The notes: generated from the sequence alone by a model not told the origin. A stretch of DNA of 64,000 nt from Micromonospora aurantiaca ATCC 27029 (GCF_000145235.1 NC_014391.1:5402001-5466000), one strand, 5' to 3'; numbered from the stretch's first letter, positions 43,853-53,001 are shown. Numbers and translations are program-made.

Positions 43853-44353
43853 TCAGTCGGTGAGCGTCTGCGGGTTGTCGTCCTCGTCGTCGATGTCGTC
43901 CTCACCCCAGTTGCGCCGGCTGAACGGCAGGATGGCCCAGAAGATCAGGAACCAGAGGCCGGTGAGCGCGCTGAGCAGGAACGCGATCGGCCGGTCCAGC
44001 ACGAAGTCGGTGACCAGCAGGACCGAGCTGACCATCGCGATCAGCATGAAGAACAGGCCGCCGGTGGCCATCCGGTGGGCGAACCGGACCAGCTCCGGCT
44101 TACGCCCCTGCCGGAACAGCGCCCGGTGGAACGCGACCGGAGAAATGATCATCGCGGCGGACGCGGCGGCGGTCAGCAGCGCCACGATGTAGACGTCGCG
44201 CTGGAACTCCGTGGTCCGGCCGAACCCGTTGCTGAACGGCAGCGTCAGCAGGAAGGCGAAGAGGATCTGCACGCCGGTCTGCGCGACCCGCAGCTCCTGC
44301 AACAGATCGGCGAAGTTGCGCTGCCAGCGCTGCTTCTCGGATTCCTTGGACAC
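43853..44353 (-). CDS. DUF6328 family membrane protein
   Basis: This 166-aa protein has four membrane segments (VQILFAFLLTLPFSNGF, VYIVALLTAAASAAMIISPVAF, GGLFFMLIAMVSSVLLVTDFVL, IAFLLSALTGLWFLIFWAILPF) and an acidic tail (EDDIDDEDDNPQTLTD). It has the actinobacterial pattern NFADLLQELRVAQTGVQILFAFLL. The GTG start has a GGGAGG site. Function is unknown. Confidence 0.82.
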   Translation of the reverse strand: MSKESEKQRWQRNFADLLQELRVAQTGVQILFAFLLTLPFSNGFGRTTEFQRDVYIVALLTAAASAAMIISPVAFHRALFRQGRKPELVRFAHRMATGGLFFMLIAMVSSVLLVTDFVLDRPIAFLLSALTGLWFLIFWAILPFSRRNWGEDDIDDEDDNPQTLTD

Positions 44354-44444
44354 TCGCGGACCTCCCCGGGAGACGGCACGGCCGGCGGGTGAACGCCCAC
44401 CGGCAGGACCGCCTGTGCCCCGTACGGATGATCACGAAACCGGT

Positions 44445-45194
44445 TCAGGAACCGCGGCGGATCCGGCCCGCGTACCGTGCCTCCAGTTCGGCGTTGTGCT
44501 CGTCGCCGCCGGTGATGTTCGCGGACAGGTAGACCGGCGGGCGCTGCCCCGCCGCGACCAGCCGGGCCACCACCTCGGCGACGATCTGCTGGGCGAGCAG
44601 CGCCGCGGTGATCGAGGAGACCGCGCCGACCGCGCCGCCGCCCGGCAGCGGCAGCGTGGCGTCGCCGTACGGGGCGCCGTTGTCCAGCACCACGTCGGCG
44701 AAGTCGGCCAGCTTGCGGCCGGACGGGTGCCGCGAGGTCATCCGCGCCGAGTGCTGTGCCGACGTGATCGCCACCAGGCCGTGCCCGCGTTCCTTCACGA
44801 TGGACGCGAACTCGACCATCGCCCCGTTCACGCCCGAGTTCGAGGCCAGCACGAACACGTCCTGCGGCCGGATCGGCGCCAGCTCGTAGAGGCGGTGCGC
44901 CACCGCCGGGTCGCGTTCCAGCTTCGGGCCGAGCACGTCGGCCGGGTCGCCGCCGATCAGCACCAGGTCACGCAGCGCGATCCGGTTGGTGGGCACCAGC
45001 CCGCCGGCCCGGCCGGCGATCTCCATGGCCAGCGCCTCGGAGTGCCCGGTGCCGAACGCGTGCACCACACCGTCGGCGCGCAGCGCCGCCGCGATCAGGT
45101 CGGCCGCGTCGGCCACGTTCTGCCGCTGCTCGGCGGCGACCCGGCCGATCGTCTCGGTCACCACCGCCAGGTACGCCTCGGCGCTCACCGTCAT
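44445..45194 (-). CDS. SIS domain phosphosugar-binding protein (UPF0309-like)
   Basis: This 249-aa protein has a single SIS fold (ALRADGVVHAFGTGHSEALAMEIAGRAGGLVP, then VLASNSGVNGAMVEFASIVKERGHGLVAITS) and resembles the UPF0309 group, thought to bind phosphosugars such as N-acetylmuramate or glucosamine phosphates. ATG 45194 overlaps the hydrolase stop (ATGA), which makes it preferable to the upstream candidate at 45215. No transporter is adjacent, so the substrate cannot be inferred. Confidence 0.87.
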   Translation of the reverse strand: MTVSAEAYLAVVTETIGRVAAEQRQNVADAADLIAAALRADGVVHAFGTGHSEALAMEIAGRAGGLVPTNRIALRDLVLIGGDPADVLGPKLERDPAVAHRLYELAPIRPQDVFVLASNSGVNGAMVEFASIVKERGHGLVAITSAQHSARMTSRHPSGRKLADFADVVLDNGAPYGDATLPLPGGGAVGAVSSITAALLAQQIVAEVVARLVAAGQRPPVYLSANITGGDEHNAELEARYAGRIRRGS

Positions 45195-46027
45195 GCCTCC
45201 TCCGTTCCCGCGCACCGGGCGAGGATCGCCTCGGCCAGCGGGCCGGGCGCCTCGTCCGGGATCCAGTGGCTGACGCCGGACAGCGTCACGAACCGGTAGT
45301 CACCGGTGACGTGCGCGGCGCACGCCTGCGCGGCCGTCCGGCCGATCGCCACGTCCTTGTCGCTCCACACGAACGTGGTGGACACCCCGACCGGGGCGAC
45401 CGCCTTCATGTCCGCACCGGTCATCGCGCGGTACCAGTTCAGCGCCGCCGTCAACGCGCCCGGCTCACGCATCGGCTCGGCGTACCGGGCCACCACGTCG
45501 GCGTCGCCCACTCCGCTCAGCAGCTTGCGCAGCGTGGCGCCGTTCCACGCCAGCAGCACCTTCTCCGCCGTACCGGGCTTGCGGAACAACGCGATGTAGG
45601 CGGACTTGACCTTCTGCCGCGGGTCGGTGGCGAGCGCGTGCCCCATCGCGGCCGGGTGCGGCACCGACACCGCGGTCAGCGTCCGCACCCGCTCCGGGTG
45701 CGCCGCCGCCAGCCCCCACGCCACGATCGCGCCCCAGTCGTGGCCGACCACGTGCGCGCATGTCACCCCGAGCGCGTCGAGCACCGCGGCCGCGTCGGCC
45801 ACCAGCTCCGGAATCCGGTACGCCCCGACGTCCGCCGGACGCGCGCCGGGCGAGTAGCCGCGCTGGTCGAGCGCGTACGTGCGCAGCCCGGCGGCGTGCA
45901 GCGCGGGCGTGACCGCGTCCCACTCACCGGAGTGCTGCGGAAAGCCGTGCAGCAACAGGACCGGGTCACCGTCCTCGGGGCCGCCGGCGCGTACCTCGAA
46001 CGTCAGTCCCCGCGCATCCACCAGCAT
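45191..46027 (-). CDS. alpha/beta hydrolase, epoxide-hydrolase-like
   Basis: This 278-aa enzyme has the alpha/beta hydrolase fold: LLLHGFPQHSGEWD as the oxyanion loop, VVGHDWGAIVAWGLA with Asp as nucleophile, and a late LSGVSHWIPDEAP with the catalytic His. Asp in GHDWG is typical of epoxide hydrolases and haloalkane dehalogenases. ATG 46027 is chosen because TATGGT lies 7 nt upstream on the minus strand; an ATG at 46039 would overlap that -10 box. It is coupled to the SIS gene and diverges from the TPP riboswitch. Confidence 0.85.
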   Translation of the reverse strand: MLVDARGLTFEVRAGGPEDGDPVLLLHGFPQHSGEWDAVTPALHAAGLRTYALDQRGYSPGARPADVGAYRIPELVADAAAVLDALGVTCAHVVGHDWGAIVAWGLAAAHPERVRTLTAVSVPHPAAMGHALATDPRQKVKSAYIALFRKPGTAEKVLLAWNGATLRKLLSGVGDADVVARYAEPMREPGALTAALNWYRAMTGADMKAVAPVGVSTTFVWSDKDVAIGRTAAQACAAHVTGDYRFVTLSGVSHWIPDEAPGPLAEAILARCAGTEEA

Positions 46028-46107
46028 GATCGCCACCATACCGACACTCGCCCTGCTGGGCCGGGGCCCGTGGTCGGTGCTAGCGTCTGCGACGAGACAA
46101 CTTCACA

Positions 46108-46198
<91 letters not shown>

Positions 46199-46285
46199 TC
46201 GACCTCCAGCCGCGTCGCCGTCCGGTGACCACCGGGCGCGGCGTGCGTCTTCTCCTGGTTCACCTCGACGAACTGGGAGCCAACC

Positions 46286-46876
46286 GTGAACCACACCGAC
46301 AGCAACCGCTGGCGTACCGTCGACATCGTCGTCGCCTCGGTCATCGCCGTCGCCTTCGGCGTCGTCTTCTGGGCCTGGGGCCTGCTCTGGAGCGCCACCG
46401 ACGCGGCGTTCGCGTTCTTCCCGCCGGCACAGGCCGTGCTCTACGGCGTCTGGCTGATCCCGGCGGTGCTCGCCGGCCTGATCATCCGCAAGCCGGGCGC
46501 CGCGCTGTACTGCGAGACGGTGGCCGCGATCATCTCGGCCCTGCTGGGCAGCCAGTGGGCGAGCATCGTGATCCTCCAGGGCCTGATGCAGGGCATCGGC
46601 GCCGAGCTGGCCTTCGCCGCGTTCCGGTACCGCTCGTTCCGACTGCCGGTGGCGGTGCTGGCCGGCGCGCTGACCGGCCTCGGCGCGGCGATCTTCGACT
46701 TCGTCTACTGGAACAAGGCGTTCGACTTCGCCTCCTACCGCCTCCCGTACGCGCTGATCACGATCGTCAGCGCCACGATCGTCGCCGGTTTCGGCGCGCA
46801 CGTCCTCACCCGCGCGCTGGCGAACACCGGCGTCCTGGACCGCTTCCCCGCCGGCCGCGACCGAGCCCTGGTCTGA
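46286..46876 (+). CDS. ykoE: ECF transporter S component, thiamine/hydroxymethylpyrimidine type
   Basis: This 196-aa substrate-capture membrane protein matches the YkoE family with about five or six membrane segments (TVDIVVASVIAVAFGVVFWAWGLLW, YGVWLIPAVLAGLIIRKPGAAL, SQWASIVILQGLMQGIGAELAFAAFRY). The TPP riboswitch upstream supports transport of thiamine or its HMP precursor. It works with the ATPase and T component encoded downstream. A hairpin of family A lies between it and the ATPase gene. Confidence 0.93.
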   Translation: MNHTDSNRWRTVDIVVASVIAVAFGVVFWAWGLLWSATDAAFAFFPPAQAVLYGVWLIPAVLAGLIIRKPGAALYCETVAAIISALLGSQWASIVILQGLMQGIGAELAFAAFRYRSFRLPVAVLAGALTGLGAAIFDFVYWNKAFDFASYRLPYALITIVSATIVAGFGAHVLTRALANTGVLDRFPAGRDRALV

Positions 46877-46887
46877 CGCCTCCATCG

Positions 46888-46948
46888 TGTCGATCATGAA
46901 GTTGGCGGCCGTTTCGGCACCCGTCATCGCCGTCAACCTCATGATCGA
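46888..46948. repeat. hairpin family A, copy 2 (inside the ECF operon)
   Basis: Arms at 46888-46907 and 46929-46948 pair with two mismatches in 20 (GTCGATCATGAAGTTGGCGG against its partner); the loop is 21 nt. It sits between the S component and the ATPase gene, where it could set different expression of the two. Confidence 0.8.
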
Positions 46949-46972
46949 CGGAGAAGAGGGGGTGGGTGGGCG

Positions 46973-48406
46973 GTGAGCGGGGTGGTGCTGCGGGGGTTCG
47001 GGTGGCGGCACGGGGGACGGAAACGCTGGGCTCTGCGCGGGGTGGATCTGCGCGTGGAGAGCGGCGAGCGGGTGCTGCTGCTCGGACCCTCCGGCGCCGG
47101 TAAGAGCACGCTGCTGGCCGCGCTGGCCGGGCTGCTGCCGGAGGACTCCGGCGAGCAGGAGGGCACCGTCGAGATCGACGGGCTGGACCCGCGCAAGGCC
47201 CGCGAGCGCGTCGGCATCGTCTTCCAGGACCCGGAGACCCAGCTCGTGATGGCCCGCTCCGGCGACGACGTGGCGTTCGGGCTGGAGAACCGTGGCGTAC
47301 CCGCCGGGGAGATCTGGCCCCGCGTCGACGAGGCGCTGCACCGGGTCGGCTTCCCGTACGACAGGGACCGCCCCACCGCAGCGCTCAGCGGCGGCGAGCA
47401 GCAGCGGCTGGCGCTGGCCGGCACGCTCGCGCTGCGTCCCGGGCTGCTGCTGCTCGACGAGCCCACCGCCAACCTCGACCCGGCCGGTGCCACCCTGATC
47501 CGCCGGGCCGTCGCGAACGCGCTCGACCCGGACACCACGATGGTCCTGGTCGAGCACCGGGTCACCGAGGCACTGCCGCTGGTCGACCGCGTCGTGGTGC
47601 TGGAACCCGGCGGCGGGGTGCGCGCCGACGGGCCGCCCGAGGCGGTCTTCGCCGCGCACGGCGACGCGCTGGCCACCGCCGGGGTCTGGGTACCCGGCCA
47701 CGTCGCGCCACCCCGGCACGCCACCACGCCGCCCGGCGACGTGCTGCTCACCGCGGAGCGGCTCGGCCTGCCGCCCCGGCTCGACCCCACCGATCTCCGG
47801 GTACGCGCCGGCGAGGCGCTCGCCGTCCTCGGCCCCAACGGCGCCGGCAAGTCCACACTGGCGCTGCTCCTGGGCGGCCTGCTGAAGCCCGGCACGGGCG
47901 CCGTCACCGCGTCGGCGGCACTCGCCGGGCGGGACGCGCGTACTCCCCCGCACCGCTGGCGGGCACCCGCGCTGGTACGCCGGATCGGTTCGGTGTTCCA
48001 GGACCCGGAACACCAGTTCGTCACCGCCACGGTCCGCGACGAGCTGGCGCTCGGCCCGCGCCGCACCGGCCGGCCCGAGTCGGCGGTGACCGCCACCGTC
48101 GACGAGCTGCTGCACCGGTTGCGGCTGGACCGGCTGGCCGGCGCCAACCCGTACACCCTCTCCGGTGGGGAGGCGCGGCGGCTGAGTGTGGCGACGGCCC
48201 TGGCCACCGCGCCCCGCCTGCTGATCTGCGACGAGCCCACGTTCGGCCAGGACCGGCGGACCTGGCTGGAGCTGGTCGACCTGCTCGCCGAGCTGCGCGA
48301 CGCCGGGCACGGCGTGGTCGCGGTGACCCACGACGAGGACTTCGTCGCCGCGCTGGCCGACACGACGCTCACCCTGCACCGCTCCCCCGCCGGGGTGGCC
48401 ACGTGA
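46973..48406 (+). CDS. ykoD: ECF transporter double ATP-binding protein
   Basis: This 477-aa protein contains two ABC ATPase domains. The first has GPSGAGKST, signature LSGGEQQRLALAGTL and LLLLDEPTANLD. The second has GPNGAGKST, signature LSGGEARRLSVATAL and LLICDEPTFGQD. Both retain FQDPE Q-loops (VFQDPETQL, VFQDPEHQF) typical of ECF ATPases. It starts with GTG and overlaps the T-component gene (GTGA). It powers uptake with the YkoE and YkoC proteins. Confidence 0.93.
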   Translation: MSGVVLRGFGWRHGGRKRWALRGVDLRVESGERVLLLGPSGAGKSTLLAALAGLLPEDSGEQEGTVEIDGLDPRKARERVGIVFQDPETQLVMARSGDDVAFGLENRGVPAGEIWPRVDEALHRVGFPYDRDRPTAALSGGEQQRLALAGTLALRPGLLLLDEPTANLDPAGATLIRRAVANALDPDTTMVLVEHRVTEALPLVDRVVVLEPGGGVRADGPPEAVFAAHGDALATAGVWVPGHVAPPRHATTPPGDVLLTAERLGLPPRLDPTDLRVRAGEALAVLGPNGAGKSTLALLLGGLLKPGTGAVTASAALAGRDARTPPHRWRAPALVRRIGSVFQDPEHQFVTATVRDELALGPRRTGRPESAVTATVDELLHRLRLDRLAGANPYTLSGGEARRLSVATALATAPRLLICDEPTFGQDRRTWLELVDLLAELRDAGHGVVAVTHDEDFVAALADTTLTLHRSPAGVAT

Positions 48407-49203
48407 TCGGCCTCGAACCGGTCGCCGCACCCGGCGCCCCGCTGGCCCGGCGCAACCCGGTGGCGAAGCTGGCCGCCGCTGTGGTCTTCACGCTGATCCT
48501 GGTGGCGACGCTCGACCCGGTGGCCCCGGCCATCGCCATCGCCGTCGAACTCGCGGTGCTGCCGCTGTTCGGGGTCCGCTATCGGGTGCTGGCCCGCCGG
48601 GCCTGGCCGCTGCTCGCCGGCGCCGTCGGCATCCTGATCACGCTGGTGCTCTTCGCGGCCGACCGCTCCGGCCGGGTGCTGGTCGAGGCCGGTCCGGTCC
48701 TGGTCACCGAGGGCGTTCTCGTCACCGCGCTGGGCCTGGTGCTGCGGATGCTCGCCGTGGCGCTGCCCGGCATCGTCGTGTTCGCCACCACCGACCCGAC
48801 GGACCTGGCGGACGCGTTGATCCAGAACGCGAAGACGCCCGCCCGGTTCGCCATCGGGGCGCTCGCCGCGTTCCGGATGGTGCCGCTGCTGGAACAGGAG
48901 TGGCGGATGATCAGCATGGCCCGCCGGGCCCGCGGCGTGGACGCCGGCCGCAACCCGGTGGCGAAGCTGCGGCTGTTCGCGTCCACCGCGTTCACGCTGC
49001 TGGTGGGCGCGATCCGGCGGGGTACCCGGCTGGCCGTGGCGATGGACGCCCGGGGCTTCGACGCGGGTACGCCGCGCACCGTGGCCCGCCCGCAGCGCTT
49101 CACCCGCGCCGACGCCCTGCTCGTGGCGGGCGCCGCGCTGCTGGCCGGCGGTGCCCTGGCCACAAGCATCGCCCTGGGCACCTTCCGCCCCTTGATCGGC
49201 TGA
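48403..49203 (+). CDS. ykoC: ECF transporter T component
   Basis: This 266-aa CbiQ/EcfT-type scaffold has about five membrane segments and the two coupling motifs MARRARGVDAG and MDARGFDAG that contact the ATPases. It starts with GTG overlapping the ATPase stop. Three subunits (E, D, C) thus complete a thiamine-type ECF importer. Two intergenic hairpins follow. Confidence 0.93.
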   Translation: MIGLEPVAAPGAPLARRNPVAKLAAAVVFTLILVATLDPVAPAIAIAVELAVLPLFGVRYRVLARRAWPLLAGAVGILITLVLFAADRSGRVLVEAGPVLVTEGVLVTALGLVLRMLAVALPGIVVFATTDPTDLADALIQNAKTPARFAIGALAAFRMVPLLEQEWRMISMARRARGVDAGRNPVAKLRLFASTAFTLLVGAIRRGTRLAVAMDARGFDAGTPRTVARPQRFTRADALLVAGAALLAGGALATSIALGTFRPLIG

Positions 49204-49263
49204 CCCCGGGCCCGCCCCGCCTCCCCGTCCCCGCCCACCCTCACCCTGCCCACCCTCGCCCTG

Positions 49264-49323
49264 TTGATCATGAAGTTGACGGCACCGGTTGCCCGTTTTG
49301 TCGCCGCCAACTTCATGATCGAC
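49264..49323. repeat. hairpin family A, copy 3
   Basis: TTGATCATGAAGTTGACGGC (49264-49283) pairs with the segment near 49303-49323 with few mismatches around a loop of about 19 nt. It shares GATCATGAAGTTG with copies 1 and 2. It lies 60 bp after the ykoC stop. Confidence 0.8.
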
Positions 49324-49335
49324 ACGGCTGGAGTG

Positions 49336-49384
49336 GATCTTGGTACGGGATGGCGCCTCTAGGGGCCGGAATCGTCCAAGATCT
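49336..49384. repeat. hairpin family B, copy 2
   Basis: GATCTTGG and CCAAGATC pair around GC-rich inner bases (GGCGCC, GGGGCC). It is related to 31433-31482 and, as there, stands close to a family A hairpin. Confidence 0.6.
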
Positions 49385-49456
49385 CCGGGGGGACGCCCGG
49401 GCAGGCCCCCGATGAGGGGCCTGCCCGGTGAGCGGCTGGCCGGGAAGGGCTGTCGG

Positions 49457-49753
49457 TCAGCTGCGGCGGAAGGCGTAGAACCGGGTCTGGCCGGCGCGCT
49501 GACTACGCCCGGTGAACCGGGCCTGCCGCCCTGCCGGTGGGCCGGACCGGGGCGGCGTCGCGGATGCGCCCGGCAGCACCGGGATCTCCGGGGAATCCGA
49601 GGGCGACACCGAGTCCGGGGACACGGCGGACGCCACCGGCTCCGTGGGGAGCACCACCGCGGGTGGCGTCACCGTGAGCGCGTCGAGCTTCGGCGGGGTC
49701 ACCTGCGGCGACGACTGCTTGCGGGACTTCTTCGGATTGCGCTTCGCGGGCAT
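49457..49753 (-). CDS. small basic low-complexity protein
   Basis: This 98-aa protein starts MPAKRNPKKSRKQSSPQ, has a Pro/Ser/Val-rich middle and ends with a basic, aromatic segment (RFTGRSQRAGQTRFYAFRRS). The ATG has a clear AGGAGG site, which supports it as real. The composition suggests an unstructured nucleic-acid-associated protein, but there is no recognised domain. Confidence 0.6.
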   Translation of the reverse strand: MPAKRNPKKSRKQSSPQVTPPKLDALTVTPPAVVLPTEPVASAVSPDSVSPSDSPEIPVLPGASATPPRSGPPAGRQARFTGRSQRAGQTRFYAFRRS

Positions 49754-50118
49754 TCGCGGGCCTCCTGTCGTGCGGGCGCGCCGACCGGGACGCGCCGAGC
49801 GGGGGCTCCGGTGCGTTCCGATCACGACAGACACCGCGACCGACGGTGGCGGGAAGGAATGCGGACGCCCGGAGCAGGACGGGTCCACGGCACTGGCGGC
49901 GGTGGACCGGGCTCGGAGGTGGGGCGTCACTTACGCATGCGGCAACGCTATCCCGCCGCCCGGAAACCCGCACCCGATTTACCGGGAGAGAACGCGAACG
50001 CGCCCGCGCGAGACGCACGGCCACCCGGCGATCACGCCCTGTTGACGTCCCCGCCCGCTCCCCCGGCGACCGCGATACGGTCGCAGAACGGCAGCACGAA
50101 CGAGAGGTGGCGGTACGC
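49754..50118. other. divergent intergenic region before gnd
   Basis: These 365 bases separate the small basic protein from gnd. They hold TTGACG at 50042 but no well-spaced -10 box, and no hairpin, tRNA or gene was found. The region probably carries both promoters. Confidence 0.4.
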
Positions 50119-51561
50119 ATGGCAGAGCAGGCGACGGCGCAGATCGGGGTCACCGGTCTGGCGGTGATGGGCCGCAACCTGGCCCGGAACCTGGCCCGCA
50201 ACGGCTTCGCCGTGGCGGTGCACAACCGGTCGCCGGAACGTACCCGCAGCCTGGTCGCCGAGCACGGTGACGAGGGCACGTTCGTGCCGTCGGAGTCGCT
50301 CGCGGACTTCGTCGGCTCGCTGGAGCGGCCCCGCGCGGTGATCGTGATGGTGAAGGCCGGCGCGCCCACCGACGCGGTGATCGACGAACTGGTCCCGCTG
50401 CTGGAGGAGGGCGACATCGTCGTCGACTGCGGCAACGCGCACTTCGCCGACACCCGCCGCCGGGAGGAGGCGCTGCGCGCGCACGGGCTGCACTTCGTCG
50501 GCACCGGAGTGTCCGGCGGCGAGGAGGGCGCGCTGCTCGGTCCGAGCATCATGCCCGGCGGGTCGGCCGAGTCGTACCGCAAGCTCGGGCCGATCTTCGA
50601 GAAGATCGCCGCGCAGGTGGACGGTGAGCCCTGCTGCCGGCACATCGGGCCGGACGGCGCGGGCCACTTCGTGAAGATGGTCCACAACGGCATCGAGTAC
50701 GCCGACATGCAGCTCATCGCCGAGGCGTACGACCTGTTGCGGGCCGGTCTGTCGGCGAGCCCGGCGGAGATCGCGGAGATCTTCCGGGAGTGGAACGGCG
50801 GCGAGCTGGGGTCGTTCCTCATCGAGATCACCGCCGACGTGCTCGGCCACACCGACGCGGCCACCGGCCAGGCGTTCGTGGACATCGTGCTCGACCAGGC
50901 CGAGCAGAAGGGCACCGGCCGCTGGACCGTGCAGAGCGCGCTCGACCTCGGCATCCCGATCACCGGCATCGCCGAGGCCACATTCGCGCGGTCGCTGTCC
51001 GGGCACGCCGACCAGCGCGAGGCAGCCCGCCGGGTGTTCGCCGACGCGGGTGAGAAGTGGCAGGTGGACGACCGGGACGCGTTCGTCGAGGACGTGCGCC
51101 GCGCACTGCTCGCCAGCAAGATCGTCGCGTACGCGCAGGGGTTCGACCACATCCGGGCCGGCAGCCGGGAGTACGACTGGGACATCGACCTGGGCGGTAC
51201 GGCCACCATCTGGCGGGGCGGCTGCATCATCCGGGCCGGTTTCCTGGACCGGATCCGGGAGGCGTACGACGCGGAGCCGGACCTGTCGACGCTGCTCGTC
51301 GCGCCGTGGTTCGCCGAGCGGGTCAGCGACGGCGTACCGGCCTGGCGACGGGTGGTGGCCGACGCGGCCCGGGCGGGCGTGCCGGCCCCGGCCTTCGGGT
51401 CGTCGCTGGCCTACTTCGACGCGCTGCGGGCGCAGCGGCTGCCGGCCGCGCTGATCCAGGGCCTGCGGGACGACTTCGGCGCGCACACCTACCACCGGGT
51501 GGACCGGGCCGGTTCGTTCCACACCCTCTGGGCGGGCGACCGCTCCGAAGTGGAGGCGTGA
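50119..51561 (+). CDS. gnd: 6-phosphogluconate dehydrogenase, decarboxylating
   Basis: This pentose-phosphate-pathway enzyme oxidises 6-phosphogluconate to ribulose 5-phosphate with CO2 release; 480 aa, the long dimeric form. The Rossmann motif is GVTGLAVMGRNLARNLARNGF, with NRSPERT for NADP. The signature for substrate and catalysis is GTGVSGGEEGALLGPSIMPGG, then HFVKMVHNGIEYADMQLIAEAY with Lys and Asn. It ends with the domain including QAQRDDFGAHTYHRVD-like sequence. A GAGAGGTGG site precedes the ATG. Confidence 0.96.
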   Translation: MAEQATAQIGVTGLAVMGRNLARNLARNGFAVAVHNRSPERTRSLVAEHGDEGTFVPSESLADFVGSLERPRAVIVMVKAGAPTDAVIDELVPLLEEGDIVVDCGNAHFADTRRREEALRAHGLHFVGTGVSGGEEGALLGPSIMPGGSAESYRKLGPIFEKIAAQVDGEPCCRHIGPDGAGHFVKMVHNGIEYADMQLIAEAYDLLRAGLSASPAEIAEIFREWNGGELGSFLIEITADVLGHTDAATGQAFVDIVLDQAEQKGTGRWTVQSALDLGIPITGIAEATFARSLSGHADQREAARRVFADAGEKWQVDDRDAFVEDVRRALLASKIVAYAQGFDHIRAGSREYDWDIDLGGTATIWRGGCIIRAGFLDRIREAYDAEPDLSTLLVAPWFAERVSDGVPAWRRVVADAARAGVPAPAFGSSLAYFDALRAQRLPAALIQGLRDDFGAHTYHRVDRAGSFHTLWAGDRSEVEA

Positions 51562-51588
51562 GCCGCGCAGACAGCCCCGCCGGACGGT

Positions 51589-51813
51589 TCACCAGGCCCG
51601 CTGACCGTCCGGGTCGGGCGCCCAGCCGGCGGCCGGCTCACCCGACGCCAGTTCGCCGATCTCACCGGAGCGGACCGCCGGGGTGTGCCCGAGGTCCGCG
51701 CACCACCGCTGGGCGACGTCGGCGCACAGTGCGGCCACCGCGTCCCGGCGGGCCGGCTCCACCAGGTCGGCGGCGGCCAGGGCAGCAGTCATCTCGTACC
51801 GGAGATCGCGCAT
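51589..51813 (-). CDS. hypothetical protein (74 aa)
   Basis: This 74-aa soluble protein (MRDLRYEMTAALAAADLVEP, later ADVAQRWCADLGHTPAVRSGEIGELASGEPAAGW) has normal codon bias. GGAGG lies immediately before the ATG, closer than ideal, so an internal start at Met8 is possible. No family is recognised. Confidence 0.5.
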   Translation of the reverse strand: MRDLRYEMTAALAAADLVEPARRDAVAALCADVAQRWCADLGHTPAVRSGEIGELASGEPAAGWAPDPDGQRAW

Positions 51814-51873
51814 CCTCCACCCCCGTGGCGGGCGCGCACCCGGCGGCGCGCCCTGCGCCGATCGTAGAGCGGA

Positions 51874-51911
51874 ACGCCCCGCGCCCGGCGGGAAAGCCGG
51901 ATGCGGGGCGT
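51874..51911 (-). terminator. terminator after the small 61-aa gene
   Basis: ACGCCCCGC (51874-51882) pairs with GCGGGGCGT (51903-51911), with an inner CCGGC/GCCGG stem. It lies 23 bp beyond the stop of the minus-strand gene at 51935. Confidence 0.6.
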
Positions 51912-51934
51912 CACGGTCGGGCCGGACGTCGCGG

Positions 51935-52120
51935 TCAGAAGAACCGGCGACGCCTGGCCTTCTGCGGCCGGATCAGGTCGGCGCCCTTGGTCAGCAGACG
52001 GCTCACCCCGGACGGGCCACGACGGGCCTCCAGGGTGTGGCTGAGCCGGCGCGCGCCGGCCGCCGCCAGCGGCACGGCGACCGCCATGACCGCCCACTGC
52101 GCGATCCGCTTCTGAATCAT
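51935..52120 (-). CDS. small membrane-associated protein (61 aa)
   Basis: This 61-aa protein has one hydrophobic segment (AQWAVMAVAVPLAAAGA) and a strongly basic C-terminus (RPQKARRRRFF). A near-ideal GGAGGTGA site precedes the ATG. It lies downstream of uppS and recO on the same strand. Function is unknown. Confidence 0.7.
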   Translation of the reverse strand: MIQKRIAQWAVMAVAVPLAAAGARRLSHTLEARRGPSGVSRLLTKGADLIRPQKARRRRFF

Positions 52121-52188
52121 GTGGTTCACCTCCGCGTTTGCTGTCTGGAGGTATCGGTACCCAGCGCGGCCCGTCGGTAAGCGTGACC

Positions 52189-53001
52189 TCAGGCGCCCGG
52201 GGCGACCGGGTTGGGCAGGGCGCCGCCGAAGCGGCGGTCGCGCTGGGCGTACAGCTCGCAGGCGTACCAGAGGTGGCGGCGGTCGAAGTCGGGCCAGAGC
52301 GTGTCCAGGTAGACCAGCTCGGCGTACGCGGTCTGCCAGAGCAGGAAGTTGGAGATGCGCTGCTCGCCGGAGGGGCGCAGGAACAGGTCGACCTCGGGCA
52401 CCTCGGGGTGGTAGAGGTAGCGCGCCACCGTCTTCTCGTTCACCTTGGCCGGGTCGAGCCGGCCGGCCGCGACGTCGCGGGCGATCCCGGCGGCGGCGTC
52501 GGCGATCTCCGCCTGGCCGCCGTAGTTGACGCAGAACTGCAGCGTCAGCGTCGAGTTGCCGCGCGACATCTCCTCGGCGGTCTGCAACTCGGAGATGACG
52601 CTCTTCCACAGCCGGCCGGCACGGCCCGACCAGACCACCCGGACGCCCAGGTCGACGAGCTGGTCGCGGCGGCGGCGGATGACGTCCCTGTTGAAGCCCA
52701 TCAGGAAGCGGACCTCGTCCGGCGAGCGCCGCCAGTTCTCGGTGGAGAACGCGTACGCCGACAGGTAGGGGATCCCCATCTCGATCGCGCCCTCGACGGC
52801 GTCGAACAGGCTGTGCTCGCCCTGCTCGTGCCCCTTGGTGCGGGGCAGCCCGCGCTCCTTGGCCCAGCGGCCGTTGCCGTCCATCACGATGGCGACGTGC
52901 CGGGGCACCGCGGCGGGCGGCAGCGCCGGCGGACGGGCTCCGGAGGGGTGCGGGGTCGGCGGCACCGGCTCGCGGCGGGTCGCCCTCGTCGATCGGATCA
53001 C
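52189..53001 (-). CDS. uppS: isoprenyl transferase (undecaprenyl diphosphate synthase family)
   Basis: This cis-prenyltransferase makes the polyprenyl diphosphate carrier for cell-wall synthesis; 270 aa. It has HVAIVMDGNGRWAKERGLPRTKGHEQG with the catalytic Asp, YAFSTENWRRSPDEV, and the closing LFLRPSGEQRISNFLLWQTAYAELVYLDTLWPDF. GTG 53001 overlaps the recO stop by 4 bp (GTGA), which fixes the start. The recO-uppS pairing is conserved in actinobacteria. Confidence 0.95.
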   Translation of the reverse strand: MIRSTRATRREPVPPTPHPSGARPPALPPAAVPRHVAIVMDGNGRWAKERGLPRTKGHEQGEHSLFDAVEGAIEMGIPYLSAYAFSTENWRRSPDEVRFLMGFNRDVIRRRRDQLVDLGVRVVWSGRAGRLWKSVISELQTAEEMSRGNSTLTLQFCVNYGGQAEIADAAAGIARDVAAGRLDPAKVNEKTVARYLYHPEVPEVDLFLRPSGEQRISNFLLWQTAYAELVYLDTLWPDFDRRHLWYACELYAQRDRRFGGALPNPVAPGA

